Origin: Guillardia theta CCMP2712 | Lineage: Eukaryota; Cryptophyceae; Pyrenomonadales; Geminigeraceae | Length of the DNA stretch: 51,120 bases | Assembly: GCF_000315625.1 (NCBI RefSeq) | Contig: NW_005434620.1 | Location: 371,883-423,002, forward strand | Direction of reading: 5' to 3' | In this document: piece by piece, positions 1-10,653 of the stretch | Layout of the letters: every line of letters starts with the position of its first letter | Position numbering within the stretch: position 1 is the stretch's first letter | The notes under the pieces: generated by a model | What the model saw: only the letters and a program-made list of their open reading frames with translations | Told to the model about the DNA's origin: nothing | The model's database searches: none | Program-made: the position numbers and the translations under genes

Positions 1-52
1 GGGAAGTGAAGGAGGTGGAGGTGTGTGTGGAGGATAGACGTGCTGCTCCTAC

Positions 53-2852
53 CCATCATGTGAACGATCCTGGCGGCCATGGGTGACCGGGTGAAGGTCG
101 AGGACGCCATATCCAGCTGTGTTGAGGAGGGAGACGGTAACAGAGGCAGAGGCGGATGAGGAGGCGGAAGGACGTGAAGGAGGGCAAGAGAAAGGCGGAG
201 AAGTGTTGGTGGACAAGGAGCAGTAGGAGTAGGGAGACGAGAAGTAGGAGGAGGAGTAGGTGGAGCGGAAGCAGCAAGTCAATCATCGTGCCGATCTGGC
301 AAGGGAGAGGAAGTAGATACCGGCATGGAAGAGCTTGATGGCGATCTTGTTGGCCTCCTGCATGCGAGGATCGTTCATGTACCTCCCTGGCCTCTTGCTG
401 AAATCCCAGCTCCTGCAGGCATCAGGTCATCCGGCTGGACCTCTTGTCCTCCAGCATACGCGTCCAGAGTCGAGTCATGAAGCGCTTCCCCTGTCCTCCA
501 AAGGATCTGCACTCGTGCCGTGAGTCAACGGGGAAGTGGATCAAGAAAAGGAAAAATGAGAAGGAGAGGCGGAGGACAAGAAGGAGCAGAGGAGATGGAG
601 AGGGAAGAGTAAAGAAGAGGTAGAAAGAGGGGCAGAAGGAGAAGGACGAAGGTTTCCTTACCGTGCCATTGACTCCCTTGAGAGCTTCAATCAGCACCTT
701 CAAGTTCTCCTCGTAGTCTCCCAGCGGAGCCTGCGAGCAGCGGGCGCGTGAGATGGGGAGCAGCGCCGGCCGCGAACCTTGAGAATGTCAAAGATCTGAC
801 TTCCAAGAACAATCACGTCCTCCTCCTCTGGCGCCTCCCTGCTGATCGTGTCTAGGAGATCGTGGATTGTGCTGTTGAACTTCAGGCGCCCTGTGCCTGC
901 CGCGACTTCCTCTCAGGCCTCGGGGCTCCTCCACTCCCTTCCCTCACGTTCGTCGGTGATGCCCAGCGGAAGCTCGGCGAACGGCTGGTGATCGGCAAAC
1001 CTCGCAAACCAGTGGAAGACGATCTTGGGGGGGCCAGGGAAGACTAGGTCCTCGTGCTCCTTGATGGCGTTGCCTGTGGCGGAGGGTGAGGAGGGAGGGA
1101 GGAGGAGGAGCATTGCTCACATGTGGAGTTGAGGAGGCAGACAAGGTCGTAGTACATGGTGCGAACGAGCGATGTGCCGGAGAGGAACAAAGTCGGAGGC
1201 TTTCCTCCCTTGCCGACGCAGCGCTTCAGCTGTGAAGCATCAGGGTGAGCAAGCAGGGGAGGAGGAGGGAAAATCACGTCCGAGCCGTTGTAGGGGCGGA
1301 GGACACATCGATATGGAACCCAAACCCAAGGATCGGCACGCGCTCTGCGTTTGATTCAGAATAAGAGAAAGGACGGCAGAGAGGAGGTGACGTGAGGGGA
1401 GAGGAGAGATGGATGGAAGGAAGGGAGAATTGGGGCATGGTGTGGAATGGAGGCTCACGATAGGAAGGGAGGATGGAGAGAGAGAGAGAGGGATAGAGGG
1501 TCGAGGGAGGGATGGGATGGGAGGGAGGGAAGGATGGGAGGGGAGGGAGGGGAGGGAGGGGAGGGAGGGGAGGGAGGGAAGGGAGGGATGGGAGGGATGG
1601 GAGGGAGGGAAGGGAGGGAAGGATGGGATGGGAGGGAGGAAGGGAGGGAAGGGAGGGATGGGAGGGAGGGAGGGAGAGGAAGGGGGAAGGACGGTCACCC
1701 ATCATCATCATGCTGGTCAAATCTTTGAGATTCTATACCCCCACAGTAGTCTCCGTGCCACTGGCAGACATCCCTCCTCACCCACCTCCCCCCACCCCAC
1801 AGGTAAGGATCCGCAGCACTTGCTCTGCCCTTGCACAGACCCTGAGGCTGCTTGTTCGGCCCACCGTCATCCTCCCGCTGGCTCCACCCCTCTTCTACCT
1901 CCTCCACCTTCTCCACCATCCTCTGCCCCTCCTCGTCATCGTCAACCAAGACGGTGAAGGGACTTCCATAGATGTGCTGGTTGACAAAGAACCGAGGAAT
2001 CCCCTGACCTGGATCCGCGATCCCGCTGCCGCTAGCATGCAGGAGCAGGATCTGATGAAACAGGAGGTTAACCCATTGCACATGTCACAGACAGCTTACG
2101 GTAGCAGTGTACAACCCCGGCTCCCTCGGGCGCCATGTGACCAAGTACTCCCCATCCGCCCTCTCCTCCACCTCCCCCATCACAATGGCAGGCCCCGAAA
2201 ACCTTGCACGGAAGAAATGAGCTGAGTAAGGCGTGCCGTCGGCGTCGGCGACTGTGATGTTGAACCTGATATAGCAAGGGAGCCCTCAGATGCCGCCGGG
2301 GGATGGACAAGGAGGAGACTCACATGCATGCTCGACTTGCAGAGCACTTGGACGCGCTCGCTAGGTCGATTCTGATGTCGTTAACCCACTTCCAGCCATT
2401 CTTGACCCAGATGCTCCTCGAGTCCTGGCGGCAGCAACACCCTCAGAGGTGCTAGCAGAGCAGGGCTTGCCCTCCTCCACCTTCTCGTGTGCGAAGCCGT
2501 CCTCATCCACGATGTTGATCCGAATGTTGTGGCGCCCAACCACCAGCCCAGGCACTGCGACAGTCAGAGTCGCGTGTTCGTTGACTAGTGCCTCTCTCCC
2601 GTTGATGACGAGCTGCACACGCCATCCCGGAGGGAGCGATGAGATTTCGTACCTGTTACATGATCATCATGGTGACTTGAGGCAGATGGTATGATGTCAC
2701 TTGATTTGGACAGATTGGTCTTCGTAGAAAACTTCATCCTTGGACGGTAAATCGACGTGGACTCGCACGTCTTCAACATCGATCTGTGATGATTCCGTGG
2801 TAGCAAGGAGAACCGCGAGGGAGATCAAGATGAGGGAATTGATAGAAGTCAT
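53..2852 (-). CDS. NXPE-like secreted protein: filamin-Ig domain plus PC-esterase domain (3' end lies beyond the left edge)
   Basis: Twelve phase-consistent exons on the minus strand: 2852-2701, 2652-2481, 2424-2324, 2265-2100, 2051-1739, 1342-1121, 1073-948, 890-778, 730-662, 506-460, 397-321 (or from 412) and 116-53, about 540 codons; a donor at 52-47 leads to an exon outside the window. The chosen ATG opens a signal peptide (MTSINSLILISLAVLLATTE); an in-frame ATG at 2903 is possible. Next come a luminal beta-sandwich region and a filamin/neurexophilin-type Ig domain (FNITVADADG ... YGSPFTVLV). The PC-esterase domain follows, with GRWVRRDVC, PWVWVPYRC, SGTSLVR and a C-terminal DRSHDG. Family knowledge: SGNH-type esterases of this class act on glycans in the secretory pathway, using Ser of GDS and the DxxH pair. 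Here the GDS block reads GTS, so Ser is kept and Asp is replaced. The substrate is unknown. Confidence 0.8.
1505..1690 (+). repeat. G-rich GGGAGG/GGGATGG low-complexity tract inside an NXPE-like intron
   Basis: Long run of G3-4 blocks separated by A, AT or GA on the plus strand. It lies in the 396-bp intron between exons at 1739 and 1342, so the pre-mRNA carries the C-rich complement. The open frames in the tract are compositional. The G-blocks could form quadruplexes on the non-template strand. Confidence 0.85.
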
Positions 2853-3767
2853 AGAAGGGAACGCAGACAGCCAGGAGCAGTACGAGGGAGTAAGTATAGC
2901 CAAACTGACTGTAACTAGAAGCGTTGTAAAGCAGGATAGTTTTCTTGCTGCAAGTCAGGTATGAAACTAGAGCTAGGGATTGAGGGAGTGGAGTAGGAGC
3001 ACTACATGGGGAAGGTCAGAGAGAGGAGGGGGAGGCAGAGAGAGGAGGGGGAGAGAAGGGGAGGGAGAGGGAGGGAGGGATTCTGCATTGCGAGCCTTTC
3101 CAGACATGGATATGAATAAAATGGGATCGATGTCTCAAGTTTCCGACCCGGCCGGGCCCGGCCCGGGCGGCACATGAGTAGTGACTCAGTTACTCAACTT
3201 GAAGTATACGGTATCATAGTACGGCGAGCTCGACGCGGCGCGGCCGATGATGTCGTGACGAAAGCCATGATCCTGGACCGGATGCCCTCGGATCTTCCTC
3301 TGTGCTGCTGCCATACGCTATGTTGAAGTTTGCTCAGTCCGAGCGGCGGCCGACACGATCGGACTTACCGGGTCCGACCTGGCCGAGCCGCTAAGTTTTA
3401 GCAAATAACCCGGGGCGGCCCGGCCTGTAACTGAGGCAGTCATTTTCAGCGCCTTATGAGCCTCACTGGGACTGAATGTGACAAGGATGAGGGGTACACT
3501 CAAGATCACTACGGGTACTTTCCATGTTGTGATGAGGGGTGTCCAATAGGAGAGTTGCCAAATTCAGGGGTCCTCTGTTACACGGTACATGAGTGAGCCC
3601 TGAGGTCTATTTCCGCTCAGCCGCTCAAAACTTCCGGAGGGGGGCTCTCAATATACTAATATGACTACCCCACCCAGTGAATGAGCTGGTTCGATGAGGG
3701 GTATTTTTAAGTTTCATCACAATGAATCGATACCCCGGCGGGAGAAACTGAAGTCGGAGCGAAGAAC
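2853..3767. other. Intergenic region between divergent genes, with a GC-rich element
   Basis: Spacer between the NXPE-like start (minus) and the SAM-like start (plus). It holds a purine-rich tract (about 2990-3075) and a very GC-rich block (about 3145-3425) with CCCGGGCGG and CGGTATCATA motifs that also occur near 16.6-16.8 kb. A GGGGTAC motif is at 3491. I see no convincing coding exon. Confidence 0.6.
3145..3425. repeat. GC-rich block, possible copy of a dispersed element
   Basis: Dense CCGG/GGCC strings followed by a GTGACTCAG stretch and CGGTATCATAGTACGG. The block at 16.63-16.84 kb has the same vocabulary (CCCGGGCGG-type core, GTGACGACTCA, CGGTATCATA). No clear terminal repeats or target duplication could be read by eye. 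Confidence 0.35.
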
Positions 3768-5136
3768 ATGTCGGAGGAGGCCCCGCTAGTCAAGGATATC
3801 TCCAAGAACATCCCCAAGGATCTCGACTGGTGAGAGTGAGCGAGTGATCACTTGCGAGCAGGAAGAGACGGAGAGAGAGAGAGGAAGAGGACGGAGAGAG
3901 AGAGAGGAAGAGGAGGTTCTACTGAGAGGACCTGGCGAGTGAGAGAGTGAGCGATTGCGATAGGGGGAGACAGGCATTGATTGTGTGATAGAGAGGACGA
4001 CTAGTGAGAGAGGACGACTCGTAAGTGAGAGTGCGAGAGAGGACGAGCGTGCTTGTGTGCGAGGATACGTGCGAAGTCAAAGCACTGGCGGCATGCCCTT
4101 GGACAAATTACGGGCCAGTTGGCGGAGAATCTGAAGTATGGTGTCGTTGCAGGAGCGAGACTATCTACCCTCAGTTTGTCAAGGACGGTTTCGTGACCGC
4201 AACCAATGTCGTCAAGTCCTCCGCTCAAGTCGTCGGTGCTGAACTTGACCAACATTATTGTATCATCGTTCTAACTGTAGTTCCAGGCCAGGGTGCTGGG
4301 GCTGTCGGTATATTTTCATCCTCATTCGCAGACATTCCTTGTATCGTATCTTGAAACTTGTGCCTGATCAGGTGGAGCTGTTGCTGGCGGCGTGAACGCT
4401 GTCGGTGGTGCTGTCTCAAACACTGCTGGTGCCGTCACGAGCTTTGTCCCCACTCCTCCCACTTTCAACGCAGCACCTGCTCGCTGGGGCGGCAGTGAGC
4501 CCTCCATTGAGGAAAGGACTAAGGCAGACATTGCTGGATGGTTGGAGAAGGTCAAGCTTGAAAGCCTTCAGGCCGATTTTGCCAGTGCCGAGGTAATCTT
4601 GTTGTGATGCTAGTTGAATTCCTGCGCGTTGCTTGTAGGATCGATTTCCCTCTCCCTCTAGTGGATCGGAGCTCTGATTGAATGGTTGTAGGTCGATGGT
4701 CCTGCTCTTGCCGCCATGGTCCAGACTTGGGAGTCCGACAAGCTTGGTACGCGAAGGAACCATGGAACGATGAACTCTGTTGATTTCCTGGGATTAGGTT
4801 TCGTCAAGTATGCTCAGGAGAATCTTGGATGCAAGAAGCCTGGACAGGCCTTCCGTTTGGGTAAATCCAAGACTGAAGTTATGGGATGATGCTGATTGCA
4901 TACGTGCTCCAGGATATTCTCTCTCCAGACTTCACGCGTACAAGGTCGGTTTGCTCTCAGATTAGATTGCACTATCGCCCTTGTGGTGGTGACTATTGTC
5001 TTTAGTGGCCCAAGAAGGAGGAGCCTGAGAAGCCCAAGGACGAGAAGCCACAAGCAGGTACGCCCTTCTCGTTGCTCCGGTCACCTCGCCGCCTTGATCC
5101 TCATTGACAGAAGCAGCAGCTGAGTCCGACGTCTGA
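3768..5136 (+). CDS. SAM-like (sterile alpha motif) protein, 204 aa, nine exons
   Basis: Exons 3768-3829, 4153-4235, 4287-4307 (21 nt), 4372-4592, 4692-4746, 4798-4860, 4913-4944, 5006-5057 and 5111-5136 keep one frame through GT-AG introns. The protein starts MSEEAPLVKDISKN. A Gly/Ala/Val-rich stretch follows (GQGAGAVGGAVAGGVNAVGG). The region from about residue 95 has a SAM-like pattern: WLEKVKLESLQADF, then VDGPALAAM, then LGCKKPGQAFRLGYSLSRL. The tail is Lys/Glu/Pro-rich (WPKKEEPEKPKDEKPQ). SAM domains mediate protein or RNA contacts; the partner here cannot be told. No signal peptide or catalytic motif is seen. The structure is very likely right; the SAM assignment is moderate. Confidence 0.75.
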
Positions 5137-5978
5137 ACGGGACGTAGCAGCTCGCGCTCTGTGTAAAATCTATTTGCGAGAAGAGCAGGCACTTCATGCA
5201 TGTTCTGGAATGATTCAGCATTAATCTTCATTGAATTATTTTGTACTGTTATAAACCGACAGTCGTCATTCGGGGGATCCAAAAGCTGCCAGGCATTCGG
5301 AGAAGTGTGATTCATATCTGTCTCGTTCTCTGCCGGCATGTCAAGTCACTCAAGAGCGCGACAGAAAACTTCTTGTTTCAACTTGCATCCCAATATCGGA
5401 TATCTCAAACAACGTATCATCCGTGCATCGTCGGATCGAAAACTGTTTCTAGCAAGATCTGAACATTCTCACTGTCACACTGAAGTTACACCCATGTTCT
5501 GCTTCTCTTTTCGCTCCTCTTTCAGTCTGAGTCTCTTAATCCCATCTCGTCTCGCTCCTCCTCTTGCTCTCCTCCGCCTCCCCTCCCCTCCGTTTCCTCC
5601 CATCCTGCCCATTGAACGGCTCGGTAAATTTCCCGTAGACCTTGTCGCAGGTTCATTAAGGAGTACCGGGTACTTTCTAACATTAGATGGGGGTGGGGTA
5701 CTTCTCTGAATTGCACTCCGAAATGGCGGACTTCATGACGTGGCCAAGGAAGGAGTAAGCAGAGAGCAGGGAGAAGGGAGCAAGAGCAGAAGTCAGGATC
5801 AGACAAGAGGGGGAGGAGGAGGAGGAGAAGGAGGAGGAGAAGGAGGGGATAGCTGTCACGAGACCAACCAAGATTCATCTTGCTCGTCCAGCGCCTTCTG
5901 TTTTGGTGTGTTGGAGGAGGAGCAGGCGATGAATTGAACTGTGCACAAGACATTGAGGAGCATCCGAGGTCTAGCAAC
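5137..5978. other. Intergenic spacer upstream of the TTLL-like gene
   Basis: Contains the 3' flank of the SAM-like gene, a CT-rich stretch (about 5500-5610), a GGGGTAC motif at 5695 about 284 nt before the next ATG, and a GGAGGA-rich run (about 5805-5850). The open frames here show no family motif. Confidence 0.6.
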
Positions 5979-8900
5979 ATGTTGAGATGGCGGCGGCTTG
6001 TCTTCTTGGCCGGCGTCCTTGTCGTGTTTGGGTTCATCAACCTGATCATGCTCTCTAGCCTGTCCGACGACCCAGCGCTCGACGTCCGCAGGCACGAGCA
6101 CTTCCTGAGCCCCTCGGAGGGAGGGCGGAGGAGCTTCAGGGACCGAGCGAAGATGGCGATCCAGAGCATCCTGAAGAGGAGCACACGGCGAAGAGCCGTC
6201 ATTGTGACCAGCCTGCCCCTCGACCACAGCGTCGGAGCCCTGCTGCATGTGCTGGTGGAGAACGGGTTCAAGACCAAATTCTGCCGGGAGGAGGTGAACT
6301 CCTGCCTGGCTCCTCCTCCGGACGGGCAGGTGGTGTACAGCTTCGCATGGCTGAAGCGGGAGGGGCATGAGCTGGCGGAGAGGGTGAGGGGGTCGGTGGT
6401 GACTATCAACTCGTTCGGGGCCGGGTGGAAGATGTGGAGCAGGCGATCTCTGTGCTTGGCGAGCAGCAGGAACGCGCGCTGGTTCAACGGATCCTCCGGC
6501 TACATCGACTGGCATCCCCCGTGTTTCAATTTCCCTGCGCGGGCTGAGGACGTGTACAAATTGAAGGGATCGGAGGTGAGGGGAACATTCAGCGACCGAG
6601 AAGAACACTGTCTTGCTGTCTTGCTGTCTTGCTGTCTTGTCATATTTTCTGCTTTCTCTAATCTCTTTTGTTTACTCTTCTTCTTGACTTCGTGTCTTCT
6701 CTTCACTTCTGTTCGTCTTTCCTTCTTCCCTGCCAACTTCGCTTCTCCAGCATACCATTTCATATCATGTCTCAAGCCGTGTTGACCTGACCCGTCGTTC
6801 TCAGAAACCCTGGATCCTTCACAGTTCAAGTCAACCCAAGAAGACTTTGTTTCGGTCAGGGTGAGTTGTTCTCCGTGGTTGATCATCCAGCGTTACGTTA
6901 AACCGTTCCCTCCAGTTCTGAGGCCATCGAAAACGTACAAGTCGGCGTGTTGCAGGCAAATACTGCCTGTCTAGCCTGCCTGCCTGCTGACAGCAATGTG
7001 AAGGAGTACATCTCAAGCCCGCTCCTGATCTACGGCAAGAAGTTTAGCCTGAGATTCTACGTCGCTGTGAGCTCAGAACGATCAGTTGTGTGAAGTTCCA
7101 TGACAAGGAGGGCAGGTCACGTCGTTGAACCCTCTGCGCTCCTACATCTTTGACGACGCCAACGTTGCGCTTGCTCGTGAGGCCTTCTCGGTGAGACGAG
7201 GACGTCCTGACCGTCCTGACCGTCCTGACCGTCCTGACGGTCCCCGTGGCTGCTAGGGAGCGAGCGAGGAGGGGCACAGGACCTCGGAGGTGGAAGGAGA
7301 CGCGAAGATGGTACATGGGCAGTTGATGGGGAAGCGACGCGTTGACTGGAAGTCCCTGCCGCAGTTGACGTGGAGGGGCAGAAGAGCGTGCTGGAGTACC
7401 TGAACGCGTCGGGACTTGAGGTGGAGGAGAGAAGGGGAGGAGGAGACGCTCAATGGGGCCTGGCAGGTCGGGGACCTCGAGAGGAAGATCGAGGAGAGGA
7501 TCGCCGTTGCTGTGCTATCCGCCTGCACCCTCCACTCGTCCCCTGTTGATGTGAGACAGGAGGAAATGACTACTTGCTTCTCTTGACTGATACGTCAACT
7601 CCCCTCCCTCCCTACCTCCCTGCCTGCGTGCCTCCATCCCTCCCTCCTCTCGCTCCCTCTCGCTCCCTCTCCGCCCTCCGCCCTCCGCCCTTGCTTCCTC
7701 TCTCCCTCTCCGCCTTCCACCGCCCATTTCTTGGTCTCCCTTGCACTTTTCCTACAGGGTGCTTCTCGCTTGCGACGCTTCAAGCTCCTGGCTGTACATG
7801 TCTTGATTGATTCTTCTCTTTCCCCGTGGGTTGTCAAGGTGAAGAATCTCCTTCATCATCTCCTATATCACTCCTGCATTGTTCTTCTCTCAGCTGACGA
7901 AAGGGCCTCCTGTCCTCACTTCTTCTCCTCTCTTCCCTCCTTCCCTCCTTCCCTCCTTCCCTCCTTCCCTCCCCCATCTCCTCCTCCTCCCCACCCGCCC
8001 CCTTCCTTCCCTCTTCTCCTCTCCCCTCCTCTCCCCTCCTCTCCTCACTCCCCTAACACGTTTGCCCACTGCTTCAGATCGACCCCTCCCCCAACCTCAA
8101 CGTCCGCAGCATCTCAAAACCATCGGCGAAGCCACTGCAAAAGGCCTTCAGAAAGCTGCTGGCGGCACAGGAAGACCGCAAGAAAATGTCCTGGCTGACT
8201 CGTTTCAACACCATCAGACTTTTCTCGCGCATGAGACAAACAGGTCTGAGACAACCCTCCTTCTTCCTCCTTCCTCCTCCCTCCCACCATTCTCTCCTCT
8301 CTCCTCACTTCCTCCTTCCACCCTCTTCTCCCTCCTCCCTTTCTCTCCCCTCCCGTCGTCTCTTCCTCCCTCCTCCCTCTTCATCCCTGCTCAACCATCC
8401 ACCACAGCCGAGATGAAGGACGACGAGTTCACTCCAGGAACCAAACTTCGGGTCAGCTTGCACGTCTTGCAACAGAGTCTCTGACTGCTGACGGTCAGGT
8501 CGACATGCTGAGTGGACTACTGAAACTTCTCGACGTCCATGGCATCTCCCCGTCTCCTAAGAAGAGACTTACAGAGGAGCTGCTCTTGACCTCCCTTGAG
8601 AAGAAGGTCGACGACTTCCCCTCTCTGTACCTCTGCTTTCTCGCTCCCTTGACCCCTCCTATTTCCTTCCTGAAATTTCTCCGCTCCCTCTCCCTCACCC
8701 TCGGCGCTCTCTGCCTCTGCCTCTGCCTCTGCCTCTGCCTCTGCCTCTCCGAGGTTTCCTCTCCCCCCCTCCCCTCATCCTCTGCTCTGCCTCTGCCTCT
8801 TCCCCCTCTGCATCCATCTCCATCCTCTCTTCTCCCCTCCCGTGCATGCCTCCTATCTTCCTTTCATCCCTCCCCCCACCTCCCACTTGCCGCCCTGACG

Positions 8901-9279
8901 TCACTTCAGATCTCCTCCTGCGTCAACAAGTCCATCGACGAGATGACGTCCAAGAGCAGCGAGAGCAGCGCGAGGAAGGTAACGGGCCGGATGGACTGCC
9001 GTCTGTGCCATGACAGGCTTTCTCCCGCAGCAGGTGTCAGGCAAGCAGATCAGCGCCATTGTAGCCTTCGAGCAAGAGAGGAGGAGGTTGAAGGGGCGGG
9101 GGGTGGCGAGCTTTGTTTCCCCGGGAGGGGGATATGCGGAAGATTCGCAGGCAGGTGTCTTCGAGGAGGAAGGACCTGTTCCTGCAGTGGTGGATCCTTC
9201 ATCAGAGGTCACGATGTTTTGCGAGTGCGGGTCAAACTTGATCAAGCTGTTATGCTGCCTTTCCTTGTTTCAAGTATGA
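5979..9279 (+). CDS. Tubulin-tyrosine-ligase-like protein with N-terminal signal anchor, about 589 aa
   Basis: Thirteen exons fit in phase: 5979-6575, 6805-6860, 6916-7066, 7116-7190, 7257-7310, 7382-7420, 7467-7550, 7758-7838, 8078-8243, 8408-8451, 8499-8606, 8910-8978, 9034-9279. TTL-domain blocks appear in the expected order: KPWIL; VKEYISSPLLIYGKKFSLRF; SLNPLRSYIFDDANVALA; KSVLEYLNASGLEVGDLERK; then LLAVHVLIDSSLSPWVVKID. TTLLs are ATP-grasp ligases that add Tyr, Glu or Gly to tubulin or other proteins. Two features are odd. Residues about 8-28 form a hydrophobic helix after an Arg-rich start (MLRWRR), predicting a type II membrane protein with a luminal ligase domain. The canonical EVN metal/ATP motif reads KID. 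The last exon and stop are the least certain part. The protein may be catalytically altered. Confidence 0.75.
7201..7240 (+). repeat. 10-bp tandem repeat (GTCCTGACC) in a TTLL intron
   Basis: About four copies of a unit reading GACCGTCCTG, wholly inside the intron between exons ending at 7190 and starting at 7257. Confidence 0.8.
8706..8750 (+). repeat. Hexanucleotide CTCTGC repeat in a TTLL intron
   Basis: About six copies of CTCTGC/CTGCCT in the pyrimidine-rich intron between 8606 and 8910; non-coding by the gene model. Confidence 0.8.
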
Positions 9280-9610
9280 TGTTTCATGAATCTTCCATGT
9301 TAGCAATCATTGTCTTCTAACTTTACTCTGGAGCTCGCTGGCCCCTCGATCAACTTTAGCTTGTACCTGCTTCCCGCTCCCTCCCTCCCTCCCTCCCTCT
9401 CTCCCTCCCTCCCTTCTTCCTCCCCCTGCTCCTGCTCCTCCCCCTGCTCCTCCTCTTCCTCTTCCACTCCCTGCAAGGCCTCGTCCTTGCCGTCGTACTC
9501 CCCTTGCGATCCTTCTACCTCTGCTCCTCCTCCTACCCCATCACGTTTCCTTCCACTCGTTGAACCTTGACATATCATCAACACAACTTCGCTCTTCCCC
9601 TCCCCTCCTC
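9280..9610. other. Spacer between converging genes
   Basis: Pyrimidine-rich (CTCC runs about 9375-9470) spacer separating the TTLL stop from the stop of the minus-strand plastid-protein gene. No exon is supported. Confidence 0.55.
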
Positions 9611-10465
9611 TTACCACTCACTGTCGCTCATCAGCTCCAACACCTTCCTTGTTGGACCCTCTGTGACAATCTGAGCAACATGGTACAGTTCCTCCTCCTC
9701 CTCCTCCTCTCACCTTGAGCCAAGTCCGCTCCTCCCCACCTCGTGATGTATGCTGGAGGACCAGTCTGTTTGCATTGTTTAGGATCATGATGATGATGTT
9801 TGGATGATGATGATGATGATAATGATGATGATGATGGTGGTGGTGGTGGTGGTGGTGGTGGTGGTGATGGAATGATGGAAATGGTGGCGGCGGCGGTGGT
9901 GATGATGATGATGATGACGACGACGACGACGATGATGATGATGATGATGATATGATGATAATGATGATATGAAGAAGAAGATGATATCTTGATGATAGTA
10001 GATCTGAAGATGGCGAGAAATCCCTCACATCAGGTTCAGCATAGAGAGCAGAAACGTTGGAGGCCGCGAGGAGTTCCATCTCTCTCAGCTCTCTAGCGCA
10101 GGAAGGAAGTCAAAAACATCTTGGCCTTGAAGAGCTCCAGTACCTGTCCCTGTAGTACTTCTCCTTCAATCTCGCCGCATCCTCCTCGCCATGAACTGAC
10201 GACTGTCAGTCACGCGCTGAGAGACGAAGAGGAGGAGATCACCTGAGCTTCGCAGTGCTGTACGCCCTCCTCCTTCGTACCGTGCACCAGAGCGCAAACT
10301 ACGTGGAAGGGGGCGCGAGCTCAGGAACGCATGGGCTGCCGGCGCAGGCAGAGAGGAGGAGGAGGAGAGGGAGGAAGTTAGAGCAAGCAGGACAACCAGG
10401 AACGAGCAAGGGAACGCGTAATGATGAACTCTCGCAGCCCCTCGAGCCTCTTCCCCCTCCTCCAT
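9611..10465 (-). CDS. Small unknown protein with plastid-type bipartite presequence, 145 aa, five exons
   Basis: Exons 10465-10243, 10195-10144, 10092-10029, 9752-9714 and 9670-9611 (TAA) join in one frame, 438 nt. The N-terminus has a hydrophobic signal (FLVVLLALTSSLSSSSS), then PAPAAHAF followed by an Arg/Ser-rich, acid-free stretch (LSSRPLPRSLRSGARYEGG). That is the signal-plus-transit layout with Phe at the junction known for plastid import in cryptophytes and other red-lineage algae. The mature part is charged and helical (GEEDAARLKEKYYRDRELRE, then NVSALYAEPD, GPTRKVLELMSDSEW); I recognise no family. The first ATG gives an acidic leader (MEEGEEARG), unusual for a signal peptide, so a different start is possible. 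It is divergent from the flavin-reductase gene, 188 bp away. Confidence 0.65.
9787..9975 (+). repeat. Trinucleotide ATG/GTG/ACG microsatellite inside an intron
   Basis: Runs of GATGAT, GGTGGT and GACGAC inside the 276-bp intron (9753-10028) of the minus-strand plastid-protein gene. It produces poly-His and poly-Ser open frames that are artefacts. Confidence 0.9.
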
Positions 10466-10653
10466 CGCGTCTCCACCACGGTCCCTAAGGACTTCGCTGA
10501 TTCCGCCAAACGCCCCCTTTGCCCCCTTGTACCCCTTTTCTTCCCCCCCTCCCTGAATCCCCGCCGCCGCCGACTCGTCCTCCTTGGATCTGCCAGCCCT
10601 CCCGCTTCTCGCTCTTTCTCCCTCCTCCCTCCTCCCTCCTCCCTCCTTCCTGC
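10466..10653. promoter_or_regulatory. Shared divergent promoter region
   Basis: The 188 bp between the ATGs of the two plastid-type genes must hold both start regions. It is rich in CCCTCC/CCCCC runs, with a TCCCTCC run just before the plus-strand ATG. No TATA-like element is obvious. That the two genes are co-regulated is inference from position only. Confidence 0.45.

Noticed and set aside
1409-2225. Gly/Arg-rich plus frames across the G-rich tract
   Set aside because: Low-complexity translation of GGGAGG; lies in an intron and over exons of the minus-strand NXPE-like gene.
5522-6487. 321-codon minus frame opposite the TTLL first exon
   Set aside because: Shadow of the plus-strand exon; contains Leu runs from CT-rich DNA and no family motif.
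8505-9320. Single 271-codon plus frame
   Set aside because: It joins true TTLL exons with CT-rich introns. The phase-consistent exons 8499-8606, 8910-8978 and 9034-9279 explain the coding signal better.
9618-10079. Minus-strand frame rich in His and Ser
   Set aside because: It reads through the trinucleotide microsatellite in an intron; only its ends coincide with true exons of the 145-aa protein.
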